From assembly GCF_002917105.1 (NCBI RefSeq), contig NZ_PQFZ01000005.1, forward strand, positions 301,834-365,833: 64,000 bases of DNA, written 5' to 3'. Positions 1-8,632 of the stretch are shown piece after piece. The translations under genes were made by a program, and so were the position numbers. Positions within the stretch are counted from its first letter, which is position 1. The number at the start of each line of letters is the position of its first letter. Source of the DNA: Allobosea psychrotolerans. Lineage in GTDB: Bacteria; Pseudomonadota; Alphaproteobacteria; Rhizobiales; Beijerinckiaceae. Under the pieces are notes generated by a model, which saw nothing but the letters and a program-made list of their open reading frames with translations, was not told the origin of the DNA and did not search any database.

Positions 1-83
1 AGGCCATCGCTTCCGCCAGGAGCCGCCCGGTGGCCTGCTCCTGGGTGAAGCCGTGATGGGCGGCCCCAAGGCGATGGCGCTCA
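1..83 (-). pseudogene. 3'-end fragment of a DadA-type oxidoreductase gene
   Basis: Read on the minus strand, this edge segment encodes HHGFT, then ATGRLLAEAM. The same motif lies near the C terminus of the complete FAD oxidoreductase at 2343-3674, with a few substitutions between. The nucleotide match to about 2392-2470 is clear until roughly position 75, then fades. It is either the tail of a real gene cut by the window edge or a stranded gene fragment. The downstream side has no continuing frame, which favours a fragment. Confidence 0.5.
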
Positions 84-374
84 TCGCTGGTTCTGACGCA
101 ACTACGGCAGCAAGGATGTTACGATCCGGCTGAAGACCAGCGGAGTCCATACCGAGCTCAAATGCATCGTCTGACGACCTCAACTGCGGGGCCGCCCGGG
201 TGCTTGGTGCTCCAGCCGGTCGCTTCACCTGGGAGAAGCCGACGATCACCGCACCGATATGAGAGAGGTCGCTCCGGTCGAGGCGCATGCGTTCGGAGCC
301 CACTGCAACCGGGCGCATATGGACGTTCGGAAATACTCCATGCAAAATTGAGGAACCTGGGAGCGCTCACGCCG

Positions 375-1466
375 ATGAAGGCCGCCCTGGCTCGCATCTG
401 GTTGAAGTACGCGCTCGGGGCGATGACCGGGCTCGCTGCTTCGGGTCTGGCCATCTTGCTCGCGTGGGACGGCGCAACCCCAGCCGACGCTTCGCCTCCG
501 ACCACGATCGCACTGGCGGTGCTGGGCGATTCCAGCAGCCATTCCTATCAGGATAGCCTGAGCTTCCCGCCGGGGTCAGCCGACCGCGGGGGTGCGTTTC
601 GCACCCGCACCTTCCAGTGGACCGAAGCGTTGGCGCGCCTGCGCGGCAACGAATTCAATCTTGGGCCGTGGATACGGTGGGGACAGCCTGGTCAAATGGC
701 CTGGCTGCGCGATCTGACCGGGCTGCACGCCGGCCGGACGCCGAGGAAGGAGGATTACCTTTATAATTTCGCAAATTCCGGCGCCACCTGCAGGAATCTG
801 ATGGGTGGTCCGCTACACCGTTATCCCCAGGCGCCTCGGCTGGTCGAGCTGATGGACCATGACCCTGGGCGCTGGCGCAACGGCATCGTCGTCATCCGGA
901 TCGGCAATAATGACTGGTCGGCAGTGATGGATGAGCAGGCGCGCGATCCCAAGGCGCCTGAGGTGCTTGCTGCGGCGGCGTATTGCGTGGAACAGATCGC
1001 TGCCACCATACGCTTGATCCATGCCGCTCATCCCAGGACCCGTATCCTGTTGGTCGGCACGGATAATGAGGTGAATGAGCCGATGGTCGGCGAACGTCGT
1101 TCCGCCGCAGCCTTCGCCAACATTCAAACCGCCTTCGACGACTTCAACGCCCAGCTGCGTGAGCTGGCCGGCACCGATGCACGCATCGCCTTCTTCGATC
1201 TCGGAGCCTGGTTTGAGGGCCTTTGGGGCAAGCGCGGCCCCGACGGCACTCCAGCATTCAAGACAGTCACCATCGGCGGAAAGCTGCGCGTCACCAACAC
1301 GATCGGGGACGCGCCCAACAATGCCGAGCTGGCGGATCATCACGGCGGCCTCGTCTGGAATGCGCTATGGGCACAATCGCTTGTCGCGCGCCTCCGCGAG
1401 GCCTTCAATCTGCCTTTGACACCGATCAGCGACGAGGAGGTGGCGCGCTTCGTCACCGCCCAGTGA
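375..1466 (+). CDS. SGNH/GDSL-like hydrolase, membrane-anchored or exported
   Basis: Protein of 363 residues. An N-terminal hydrophobic stretch (about residues 12-30) looks like a signal anchor. It is followed by a GDS motif at 51-53 (candidate nucleophile serine in LGDSSS), a block II-like NSG at 134-136, a block III-like GNND at 177-180, and a DHH near the C terminus that could supply the Asp-His pair. This order matches SGNH-family esterases/lipases/acyltransferases; the substrate cannot be told. The open frame runs back to 162, but ATG at 375 is preferred because hydrophobic membrane-type sequence begins there and the upstream part is Arg/Pro-rich and unlike protein. It stands alone, with VapBC downstream. 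Confidence 0.6.
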   Translation: MKAALARIWLKYALGAMTGLAASGLAILLAWDGATPADASPPTTIALAVLGDSSSHSYQDSLSFPPGSADRGGAFRTRTFQWTEALARLRGNEFNLGPWIRWGQPGQMAWLRDLTGLHAGRTPRKEDYLYNFANSGATCRNLMGGPLHRYPQAPRLVELMDHDPGRWRNGIVVIRIGNNDWSAVMDEQARDPKAPEVLAAAAYCVEQIAATIRLIHAAHPRTRILLVGTDNEVNEPMVGERRSAAAFANIQTAFDDFNAQLRELAGTDARIAFFDLGAWFEGLWGKRGPDGTPAFKTVTIGGKLRVTNTIGDAPNNAELADHHGGLVWNALWAQSLVARLREAFNLPLTPISDEEVARFVTAQ

Positions 1467-1630
1467 GCAACTCAGCACTCAAATCCTGACATGATGGCGG
1501 GCGGGGTAGCGCTCGCAGGTTTCTGATTGTCCGGCCAAGCGGGTATCGTGGAGGGCAAGTGTCGTCGCGCTTGCTGCGGAATCGCGACCGAGGTAGAATA
1601 TACCGGATCAGGTAGCTAGGATGTATCGGG

Positions 1631-1885
1631 ATGGCCTTGAGCATCAAGGATTCGGAAACCGAGCGGCTCGCCCGCGCCCTGGCGCAGCGCACCGGCGAGA
1701 GCATCACGACCGCCACGCGACGGGCGTTGGAAGAGCGGCTGCGTCGGGTCGCAGGCGCGCCGCGCAAGGCCTCTCTGCTCGAAGATCTCGCGGCCAGCCG
1801 ACGCCGGTGGAGCGCCCTGCCCGTGCTGGACTCGCGGACCGCCGATGCGATCATCGACTATGACGAGAACGGGTTGCCGCGCTGA
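1631..1885 (+). CDS. vapB: VapB-type antitoxin, type II toxin-antitoxin system
   Basis: 84-residue protein of the VapB/PSK transcription-factor type (Rv0623-like). The N terminus resembles the short DNA-binding region of this family (ALSIKDSETERLARALA), followed by a basic helix (TATRRALEERLRR) and an acidic C-terminal tail expected to wrap the toxin. The stop codon overlaps the toxin start by one base (TGATG at 1883-1887), so the two are translationally coupled. Such antitoxins normally bind and repress their own promoter; no clear operator palindrome was identified. A nearby in-frame-shifted ATG at 1621 opens only a shadow frame. Confidence 0.8.
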   Translation: MALSIKDSETERLARALAQRTGESITTATRRALEERLRRVAGAPRKASLLEDLAASRRRWSALPVLDSRTADAIIDYDENGLPR

Positions 1886-2271
1886 TGGTGATCGACGCCT
1901 CGGCGATCGTCGCCATCGCCTTCAACGAGCCGGAGGCGGCCGCTTTCGAGAGCCGCATCGCCGACGATCCGGTCCGGCTGATCTCGGCCGCCACCGTCCT
2001 GGAGGCCGCCATGGTGATCGAAACCCGGCTTGGCGAGGCCGGCGGCAGCGAACTGGATCTCTGGCTTCATAAGGCAGGCGTCGACATCGTCGCCGTCGAT
2101 GCCGAACAGGCCGACCTCGCCCGGAGAGCCTGGCGACGCTTCGGCAAGGGACGCCATCCCGCCGGGCTCAATTATGGCGACTGCTTTTCCTATGCGCTTG
2201 CCGCGACCACCCAGGAACCGCTGCTGTTCAAGGGCGATGATTTCTCTCGGACGGATATACAGGCCGCCTGA
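1885..2271 (+). CDS. vapC: VapC-type PIN-domain ribonuclease toxin
   Basis: 128-residue PIN-domain protein. Candidate metal-binding acidic residues are D4 in VIDASA, E40 in TVLEAAM, D99 in the highly typical GLNYGDCFSYALA motif, and D118/D119 in KGDDF. This is the standard VapC layout and length. Such toxins are Mg-dependent endoribonucleases that cut tRNA or rRNA when the antitoxin is lost. It forms an operon with the VapB gene immediately upstream. The catalytic set appears intact, so the module is probably functional; the RNA target is unknown. Confidence 0.85.
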   Translation: MVIDASAIVAIAFNEPEAAAFESRIADDPVRLISAATVLEAAMVIETRLGEAGGSELDLWLHKAGVDIVAVDAEQADLARRAWRRFGKGRHPAGLNYGDCFSYALAATTQEPLLFKGDDFSRTDIQAA

Positions 2272-2342
2272 GCGACGACGCCTCGACCAAGGCCGCGCGA
2301 CCAGGACCTGGCGGCAGTCGAAACGAGCAGGACGCCCCTGCC

Positions 2343-3674
2343 CTAGAAGCGATCGGCCGCGAAGGGCTTGAGATCGCAGAAGGCCGGCATGCCGGTCATC
2401 GCCTCCGCCAGGAGCCGCCCGGTGGCCGGGCCCAGGGTGAAGCCGTGATGGGCGTGGCCGAAGGCGAACCAGAGGCCGCGATGCCGGGAAGCCGGGCCGA
2501 TGACCGGCAGCATGTCGGGCAGGCAGGGCCGCGCCCCACGCCAGGGCTGCGCATCCAGGCGCTGGCCCAGCGGCATGATCCGCCGCGCGACCGTTTCCGC
2601 CTGGTCGAGCTGCCAGCTATCCGAGGGCTCGTCGCGCCCGGCAAGCTCGATGCCGGTGGTCAGGCGAATGCCGCGCTGCATCGCGCTCAGCACGAAACCG
2701 GCCTGGGCGTCGCAGAGCGGATGCTGCGGCACAGCCTCGTTCACGGCCGCGTAATGCATGTGGTAGCCGCGCTTGAAAGCGAGCGGGAAGCGATAGCCGA
2801 AGCGCTCATAGAGATCGCCCGACCAGGGCCCGAGCGCGACGACGACCTCCGCTGCCCGCCAGTCCCCGGCCGCGGTCGGCAGGCGCCATTCTGCGCCATC
2901 CTGCTGCAGGGCCAGCGCATCCCCCTTCACCAGCGTGCCGCCACGCGCGGCGAACAGCCCGGCATAGGCGCGTGTCACCGCGCCGGGATCGCTGACTGTG
3001 ACTGGGTCGCGCCAGTGCAAGGCGCCGGCAACGGTGCCGGGCAGCAAAGCGGGCTCCAGGGCGCGCAGGGTCTCAGGCTCCAGCACGTCATAGGCGAGCC
3101 CGTAGCCGTGCAAGCCCGCCGCGGCGGAAACCGCCTGCCCCAGCGCGCGCGGGCTGCGATAGAGCTCGATCCAACCCTCGCCGCGCATCAGCGCCTGCGT
3201 GCCGGCGGCCGCCGTCCAGCGCCGGTGCTCGTCGATGCAGCGTTCGATCAGCGGCAGGATGGCGCGGCCCTGCCGCTCGAGCCGGTCGGGCGCCGAATTC
3301 CACCAGTAGCGCGCCAGCCACGGCGCCAGCCGCAAGAGCGTCGCCGGCCGGTAGCGCACGGCGATGGAGCGGTTCGAGGCGAAGGCGGCAAGCGTCGCCA
3401 GATCGCGCGGGAAGGCATAGGGCACGACGGAGGAGCGCTCGATCAGCCCGGCATTGCCATGGCTGGTTTCGCTTCCCGGCTCGCCGCGATCGACCAGCAG
3501 GACGCTGCGGCCGCGCTCCTGCAGATGCAGGGCTGCGCTGACGCCGATGATGCCGGCCCCGAGCACGATCACGTCGGCCTGACGTAGTTGAACCTGTGGT
3601 GACCCGGTTTGCTGTATCTGGGCCTGTCCGGTTTCGGCCTGCTCTGTCTGGGCCAGTCCTGTTGCAGTCGTCAT
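2343..3674 (-). CDS. FAD-dependent D-amino-acid dehydrogenase/oxidase family (DadA-like)
   Basis: About 443 residues. After an odd N-terminal stretch rich in Thr, Gln and Gly, a Rossmann FAD-binding motif appears (VIVLGAGIIGVSAALHL), then an acidic residue-ending second strand (VLLVDRG) and the DAO fold; the C terminus has the usual PVIGP and GHAHHGFTLGPATG segments. DadA-type enzymes oxidise amino acids or N-substituted amino acids to keto acids at the membrane. The frame stays open upstream to 3812, but that part is encoded by a palindromic repeat, so ATG at 3674 is chosen; ATGs at 3698 and 3692 are alternatives. It is divergent from the RpiR regulator and peptide-type ABC operon, suggesting shared control and a shared substrate. 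Confidence 0.78.
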   Translation of the reverse strand: MTTATGLAQTEQAETGQAQIQQTGSPQVQLRQADVIVLGAGIIGVSAALHLQERGRSVLLVDRGEPGSETSHGNAGLIERSSVVPYAFPRDLATLAAFASNRSIAVRYRPATLLRLAPWLARYWWNSAPDRLERQGRAILPLIERCIDEHRRWTAAAGTQALMRGEGWIELYRSPRALGQAVSAAAGLHGYGLAYDVLEPETLRALEPALLPGTVAGALHWRDPVTVSDPGAVTRAYAGLFAARGGTLVKGDALALQQDGAEWRLPTAAGDWRAAEVVVALGPWSGDLYERFGYRFPLAFKRGYHMHYAAVNEAVPQHPLCDAQAGFVLSAMQRGIRLTTGIELAGRDEPSDSWQLDQAETVARRIMPLGQRLDAQPWRGARPCLPDMLPVIGPASRHRGLWFAFGHAHHGFTLGPATGRLLAEAMTGMPAFCDLKPFAADRF

Positions 3675-3722
3675 CGCGCCGGTCAGACCCATCTCCATTC
3701 GCCCCAGACGCGGCCGCGGCTC

Positions 3723-3884
3723 AGGGCCCGTCTGGAATCTCCAGCCCTCATCCTGAGGAGCCATTCCCTTGGGAATGGCGTCTCGAAGGATGCTCCAGGA
3801 GGCTCCGCGCAAGCTGGAGCATCCTTCGAGACGCCGCTGCGCGGCTCCTCAGGATGAGGGCTCAAGAACGTTCCAAACAGTCCC
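3723..3884. repeat. Palindromic repeat element, copy 1 (family A)
   Basis: A core of about 120 bases reads agccctcatcctgagg, then GGATGCTCCAGGAGGCTCC, a short loop, and the reverse complement back to cctcaggatgagggct. The flanks are related inverted ends (gggcccgtctggaa and ttccaaacagtccc). Similar elements lie at 7531-7692, 23707-23868 and 47695-48124. The element sits between the divergent DadA and RpiR genes and supplies the apparent N-terminal extension of the DadA frame. Confidence 0.85.
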
Positions 3885-4024
3885 ATGGGGCGCGAGGCCC
3901 GGGGCGTTGCTTCCTGTGGCATTGCCACAGACGAGCCTCAAACCACCACTGTTTGCAAGAAAATAAAAATCCTTTGACAGCGTGATAGAAAAATTTCTTC
4001 ATTGAGACATCGCCGGGAGTTCCG

Positions 4025-4903
4025 ATGTCGCAGACGCTCCGCCAGAGATTGCAGGCCTGCCTCGCTGGGGGCTCCCGCGCCGACAAGGCGCTGGCGAGCT
4101 ATATGCTGGCGCGGATGCCGAGCCTGCCTTTCGAGACGGCCGCGAGCCTGGCCGAGAAGGTTTCGCTGAGCGAGCCGACGGTCGGGCGCTTCTGCCGGAC
4201 GCTCGGCTACAGGAGCCTGAAGGATCTCAAGGCGAGCCTGGCCGACGAGATCGGCGACAGCCCCTGGCTGATCAGCGACCGGCTGCGCGACTTCCAGGAG
4301 CGCAGCCGCGCCGGCGACGACCAGCTGGCGCGCAGCCTCGAGCTCGAGATCGCCGGCCTCGTCAGGCTCTACGAGCTTGCCCAGAGCGAGGAGTGGAAGC
4401 GCGTGGCGCGCCGGCTCGCCAGCGCGCCCAGGGTCTACATCACCGGCTTCCAGACCGAGCGGGGCCTGGCCCAATACCTCGCCAACCAGCTCCAGTACCT
4501 GCGCGACGGCGTGCATCTCGTCGACCTCGCCGCCGGCAATTTCTCCGAGCTCTTGCTCCCGGACGAGCCCGGGCGTTGCCTGGTGATCTTCGAGGCGCGG
4601 CGCTATTCGCGCATGGCAAAAGTGCTGGCGCGGGAAGCCAAGGCTGCCGGCATCGCCACCACGCTCGTCACCGATTCCTTCTGCGACTGGGGGCGCGGGC
4701 TGGTCGACGAGATGCTGGTCGTCTCGACCGAGTTCAACCTGTTCTGGGACTCGACCGCCCAGATGGCGAGCCTGAGCAACCTGATGATCAACGCCGTCTT
4801 CGTCGAGCTCGGCCCACAGGTCGAGCAGCGGCTGAACCGGATGGCCGAGCTCTATGGCCGCTTCACCGGCCATGTCGGCGACGCCACAGGCCCGCTCGAC
4901 TGA
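4025..4903 (+). CDS. RpiR/MurR-family transcriptional regulator
   Basis: 292 residues. The N-terminal helix-turn-helix of RpiR type is at about 20-75 (SLAEKVSLSEPTVGRFCRTLGYRSLKDLK shows the recognition helix), followed by a SIS sugar-isomerase-like ligand domain (about 125-260) with VYITGFQTERGLAQYLA as the phosphate-loop-like segment. RpiR proteins sense phosphosugars or other small ligands. It lies 55 bases upstream of the substrate-binding protein on the same strand and divergent from the DadA-like oxidase, so it probably controls both. Confidence 0.85.
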   Translation: MSQTLRQRLQACLAGGSRADKALASYMLARMPSLPFETAASLAEKVSLSEPTVGRFCRTLGYRSLKDLKASLADEIGDSPWLISDRLRDFQERSRAGDDQLARSLELEIAGLVRLYELAQSEEWKRVARRLASAPRVYITGFQTERGLAQYLANQLQYLRDGVHLVDLAAGNFSELLLPDEPGRCLVIFEARRYSRMAKVLAREAKAAGIATTLVTDSFCDWGRGLVDEMLVVSTEFNLFWDSTAQMASLSNLMINAVFVELGPQVEQRLNRMAELYGRFTGHVGDATGPLD

Positions 4904-4957
4904 GCGCCCTCGCCTTCCAAGCCTGCGCAGCATCTCACAACAAAAAGGGGAAACGGA

Positions 4958-6541
4958 ATGAAGACGATGATGACACGCAGCCTGCTGGCCTTGAGCCTCG
5001 CGGGCTTGAGCCTGACAGGCCTGGCCGCGACCAGCGCGCAGGCGCAGGAGGCGACCTTCGTGATGACCGCGCGCCTCGTCGGCGCGCCGACCTACAACCC
5101 GACCAAGGCGACCAAGCTCAACACGGCGACGACGCTGATCTTCGACCGCCTCGTCGTGCAGGACGCCGACCAGAGCTTCCATGGCCAGCTCGCCGCCTCC
5201 TGGGAGGCCAGCCCCGACGGCATGCAATGGACCTTCAAGCTCAAGCCCGGCGTCAAGTTCCACAATGGCGAGCCGTTCAACGCCCGGACGATCGAATGGT
5301 GGGTGCCGCAGTTCAAGGGCACCGAGAACGCCTTCACCGTGGAGGCGATCGAGCGTGTCGAGGTCGTCGACGACCTGACCGTGCGCTTCCACATGAAGCA
5401 CCCCGACCCGAACTTGCTGTTCAACCTCGCCACATCCTTCATGTGCATTCCCGAGCCCAAATCCTACACGGCGCTCGGCGACAAGTTCGGCGTGACCGAG
5501 GCCATCGGCACCGGCCCCTACAAGCTGCAGCAGTTCAGCGTCGGCCAGCAGACCGTGCTGGTGCGCAATGACGACTATGCCTGGGCCTCCGACCTCTCGG
5601 CCAATAAGGGGCCGGCCAAGTTCAAGAAGCTGACCTTCCGCGAGATCGCCGAGGAATCGACCGCCTATCTCGAATTGAAGACCGGCGGCGCCGACATGCT
5701 GGTCAATGTTCCCACCGACTTCCTGCCGCGCATCCAGGCCGACAAGGCGGTGAAGCTCGTCACCATTCCCGGCAACGAGCTGGTCTATATGCCGATCAAC
5801 ACCAGCGTCGAGCCGTTCACCGATGTCAGGCTGCGCGAGGCGACCGCCTTCGCCGTCAACCAGAAGGAGATCCTGACCAGCCTCTATGGCGGCAACGGTG
5901 CGGTCGCGGACACCTTCCTGATCTCCTCGCTGAAGGAGTCGCAGGTCGATCCCAAGTACAAGATCTCCTACGATCCCGAACGCTCGAAGAAACTGTTCGA
6001 CGCAGCCGGCTGGAAGGCGGGTCCCGACGGCATCCGCGTCAAGGACGGCAAGCGCCTCGAGGTCAAGCTCTGGACCCAGAACGGCACCGAGTTCAAGCGC
6101 CTCGTCGAGATCGTCCAGGCCCAGCTCAAGGCGGTGGGCATGCAAGCCGATATCAGCATCATCGATGCCGGCTCGATCAACGCGCAGTACCGCAAGAAGA
6201 CCGAGCACCAGCTCGCGATCCGCTCGTATCAGTGGACCAATGCCGACATCGTCGACTGGTTCTTCGCGGCCAAGCGCGCCGGCTACCCCAATGTCTCGAT
6301 GTTCAACGACCCGGAAGCCGAGCGGCTGAACGACATCGCGATGAACAAGTCGAAGAGCTGGGAGGAGCGCGTCGCGAACTTCACGAAGTACCACGAGTAT
6401 GTGCTGTCGCAGTACCCGTTCGCGCCGATCTACCAGCCGGCGCAGAGCCTGGCCTATGGCAAGCGCATCACCTTGCCCCAGGTGATCCGCGGCACCGGGC
6501 TCTACGGGCCGACCATGCTCGACATCGCTCCGGCGAACTGA
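4958..6541 (+). CDS. ABC transporter substrate-binding protein, peptide/opine type (SBP family 5)
   Basis: 527 residues. The N terminus has a signal peptide ending near AQAQE (about residue 28). The mature protein has the family-5 pattern: LVVQDADQSFHGQLAASWE, then WTFKLKPGVKFHNGEPF (the classic signature), and a C-terminal lobe with AIRSYQW and YPFAPIY. Such proteins bind di/oligopeptides, opines or nickel in the periplasm. The ribosome site aaaagggg lies just upstream of the ATG. First gene of an operon with two permeases and MlrC. No lipobox cysteine is seen, so it is free in the periplasm. Confidence 0.88.
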   Translation: MKTMMTRSLLALSLAGLSLTGLAATSAQAQEATFVMTARLVGAPTYNPTKATKLNTATTLIFDRLVVQDADQSFHGQLAASWEASPDGMQWTFKLKPGVKFHNGEPFNARTIEWWVPQFKGTENAFTVEAIERVEVVDDLTVRFHMKHPDPNLLFNLATSFMCIPEPKSYTALGDKFGVTEAIGTGPYKLQQFSVGQQTVLVRNDDYAWASDLSANKGPAKFKKLTFREIAEESTAYLELKTGGADMLVNVPTDFLPRIQADKAVKLVTIPGNELVYMPINTSVEPFTDVRLREATAFAVNQKEILTSLYGGNGAVADTFLISSLKESQVDPKYKISYDPERSKKLFDAAGWKAGPDGIRVKDGKRLEVKLWTQNGTEFKRLVEIVQAQLKAVGMQADISIIDAGSINAQYRKKTEHQLAIRSYQWTNADIVDWFFAAKRAGYPNVSMFNDPEAERLNDIAMNKSKSWEERVANFTKYHEYVLSQYPFAPIYQPAQSLAYGKRITLPQVIRGTGLYGPTMLDIAPAN

Positions 6542-6589
6542 AGCTGGCTGCGAACCGAGCCCGGTCCCGGCCGTAGAGGGGAGAGCGCC

Positions 6590-7522
6590 TTGCTGCATTT
6601 CGCGATCCGGCGGCTCGCCATGCTGGTGCCGGTGTTCCTCGCCGTCTCGCTGGTGATCTTCATGATCATCCATCTCGTGCCGGGCGATCCGCTGGAGCAT
6701 CTGATCCAGGTCGGCTCCTCGCCCGAGCAGCGGGCGCAGATGATCGCCCGCTACGGCCTCGACCAGCCGCTCATCGTGCAGTACGGGCGCTGGCTCGCCA
6801 AGGTCGTCACGGGCGATCTTGGCGACGCCATCGTGATGCGCCAGCCGGTCGCGCGATTGATCGCGGAGAACATGCCCCACAGCCTGGCGCTGGGCGGCGC
6901 GGCGCTGATCTTCTCCACCACGGTGGGGATCGTCACCGGCGTGCTCGCCGCCTCCTTCCGCGACAGCCTGTTCGACCGGGCGGTGATGGGCTTCATCCTG
7001 CTCGGCTCGACGCTGCCGAGCTTCTGGCTGGCGCTGCTGATGATCCTGATGTTTGCCGTGCAGTTCGAATGGTTCCCGGTTTCCGGCGCGCGCAGCTGGG
7101 ACGCGCTGGTCCTGCCGGCGCTGACCATCGGCATCGGCGGCACCGCGCTGATCGCCCGCGTCACCCGCGCCGCGATGATCGAGATCGCCGGCCGCGATTT
7201 CGTGCGCGTGCTCCACGCCAAGGGCCTGCCCTTCTGGCGCATCCAGCTGCGCCACGTGCTCCAGCAGGCGATGCTGCCGGTGATGACGATCCTGGGCCTG
7301 CGCATCGGCTGGATCCTCGGCGGCGCCGTCACCGTGGAATACGTCTTCGCCCGGCCGGGCCTCGGCTCGCTGCTGATCACCGCGCTCGGGCAGCGCGACT
7401 ATCCGCTGGTGCAGGGCTGCCTCTTGATGCTCGCCATCGCGGTGATGCTCGGCACGCTGCTGGGCGATCTCGCCCAGGCGGCGCTCGATCCGCGCCTGCG
7501 CGAAGCCATGGGTGCGAGATGA
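6590..7522 (+). CDS. ABC transporter permease, DppB-like
   Basis: 310-residue inner-membrane protein with about six hydrophobic segments. The N terminus (RRLAMLVPVFLAVSLVIFMIIHLVPGDP) is typical of DppB/OppB permeases, and the cytoplasmic coupling loop (IEIAGRDFVRVLHAKGLP) contacts the ATPase. The start is TTG at 6590, chosen because a strong ribosome site (gaggggag, 6576-6583) sits six bases ahead of it and no ATG fits. Its TGA stop occurs within ATGAGCCG, a sequence that recurs at the start of the next permease gene. Confidence 0.88.
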   Translation: MLHFAIRRLAMLVPVFLAVSLVIFMIIHLVPGDPLEHLIQVGSSPEQRAQMIARYGLDQPLIVQYGRWLAKVVTGDLGDAIVMRQPVARLIAENMPHSLALGGAALIFSTTVGIVTGVLAASFRDSLFDRAVMGFILLGSTLPSFWLALLMILMFAVQFEWFPVSGARSWDALVLPALTIGIGGTALIARVTRAAMIEIAGRDFVRVLHAKGLPFWRIQLRHVLQQAMLPVMTILGLRIGWILGGAVTVEYVFARPGLGSLLITALGQRDYPLVQGCLLMLAIAVMLGTLLGDLAQAALDPRLREAMGAR

Positions 7523-7530
7523 GCCGGACT

Positions 7531-7692
7531 GAAAGCCCGCTTGGACGTTTCCTGAGCCCTCATCCTGAGGAGCGCTCCGCAGGAGCGCGTCTCGAAGGAT
7601 GCTCCAGGAGGCTCCCGAACCATCTGGAGCATCCTTCGAGACGCCGCTGCGCGGCTCCTCAGGATGAGGGCTGGAGGTTCCAAGCAGGCTTC
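7531..7692. repeat. Palindromic repeat element, copy 2, between two permease genes
   Basis: Family A element with the same core as copy 1. Outer inverted ends are aagcccgcttgga (from 7533) and tccaagcaggctt. It separates the two permease genes, which in this type of operon usually overlap. The word ATGAGCCG occurs on both sides (7519 and again at 7711 and 7725), consistent with insertion into an ATGA overlap. The hairpin could also modulate expression of the distal genes. Confidence 0.85.
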
Positions 7693-7724
7693 AAGATGAA
7701 CGGGTGCAAGATGAGCCGTCCACG

Positions 7725-8570
7725 ATGAGCCGTCCGTCTCTTGCCACCCGCCTCGCCCGCTCGCCGCGCGGCGCCATCTGCGCGCTGTTCCTGATCGCGC
7801 TCGTCTTCTGCGCCGTCTTCGCGCCGTGGATCGCGCCTTACGACTATGCCGCCCAACAGCTCTCGATCGCCAATACGCCGCCCTCACCGGCGCATTGGCT
7901 CGGCACCGACGAATTCGGGCGCGACCTGCTCTCGCGCATCATCCAGGGCGCGCGCACCTCGCTCAGCGTCAGCGTGTTCTCGATCGCGCTGTCGGTGGTC
8001 GCGGGGGCGACGCTCGGCGCCGCCGCCGGCTATTTCGGCGGCCTGTTCGACCGGGCCGTGACCGTCATCGTCGACCTGACCTGGTCGTTTCCCGAGATCC
8101 TGCTGGCGCTGATTCTGATCGCGATCCTGGGGCCGGGGCTGCACTCCACCGCGATCGCCATCGCGATCGCCTATCTCGCCCAGTTCACCCGATTGACGCG
8201 GGCGCAGGTGATGTCGCTCAAGGGCGAGCTCTTCGTCGATGCGGCAGTGGCGGCCGGCGCCCATCCCGGCCGCGTGCTCTTCCGCCATCTCCTGCCCAAT
8301 GCGATGACGCCGGTCATCGTCGCCGGCATGCTGGCGACGGGCGACGCCATCGTGCTCGAGGCGACACTGGGCTTCTTCGGGCTCGGCGCGCAGCCGCCGG
8401 TGCCGAGCTGGGGGGCGATGATGAGCTCCGGCACGGCGCAGATCTTCATCGCGCCCTGGATCATCATCTTTCCCGGCCTCGTCATCGCCACGACCGTGAT
8501 CGCGATCAACCTGTTCGGAGACGCGCTGATCGAGGCGCTCGATATCCGCGCCTCGCTGCGCGACGGCTGA
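7725..8570 (+). CDS. ABC transporter permease, DppC-like
   Basis: 281 residues with about six membrane segments. The N-terminal region with the LGTDEFGRDLLSRIIQGARTSL motif is diagnostic of DppC/OppC permeases, and the EAA-like loop (FVDAAVAAGAHPGRVLFRHLLPN) binds the ATPase. ATG at 7725 (MSRPS) was chosen; an in-frame GTG at 7704 would add seven residues derived from the edge of the repeat. Partner of the permease at 6590-7522. No gene for the ATP-binding subunits follows, so they must be encoded elsewhere. Confidence 0.85.
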   Translation: MSRPSLATRLARSPRGAICALFLIALVFCAVFAPWIAPYDYAAQQLSIANTPPSPAHWLGTDEFGRDLLSRIIQGARTSLSVSVFSIALSVVAGATLGAAAGYFGGLFDRAVTVIVDLTWSFPEILLALILIAILGPGLHSTAIAIAIAYLAQFTRLTRAQVMSLKGELFVDAAVAAGAHPGRVLFRHLLPNAMTPVIVAGMLATGDAIVLEATLGFFGLGAQPPVPSWGAMMSSGTAQIFIAPWIIIFPGLVIATTVIAINLFGDALIEALDIRASLRDG

Positions 8571-8632
8571 CGCGCCGCCCCACTCCACAAGAACCGCATC
8601 CAAGACAAACATCAGGGACCCCAGGGAACGCC

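Noticed and set aside
3768-3857. N-terminal extension of the DadA-like protein
   Set aside because: It is encoded by the palindromic repeat element and looks identical in style to false N termini next to other copies.
3938-7255. A 1105-codon open frame on the minus strand opposite the ABC binding protein and permease
   Set aside because: The translation is a low-complexity Arg/Gly/Asp/Leu-rich sequence typical of antisense to GC-rich genes, and the plus-strand genes have clear family motifs.
7826-8632. Upstream extension of the MlrC frame
   Set aside because: It is the shifted frame of the DppC-like permease; MlrC homology begins at ATG 8633.
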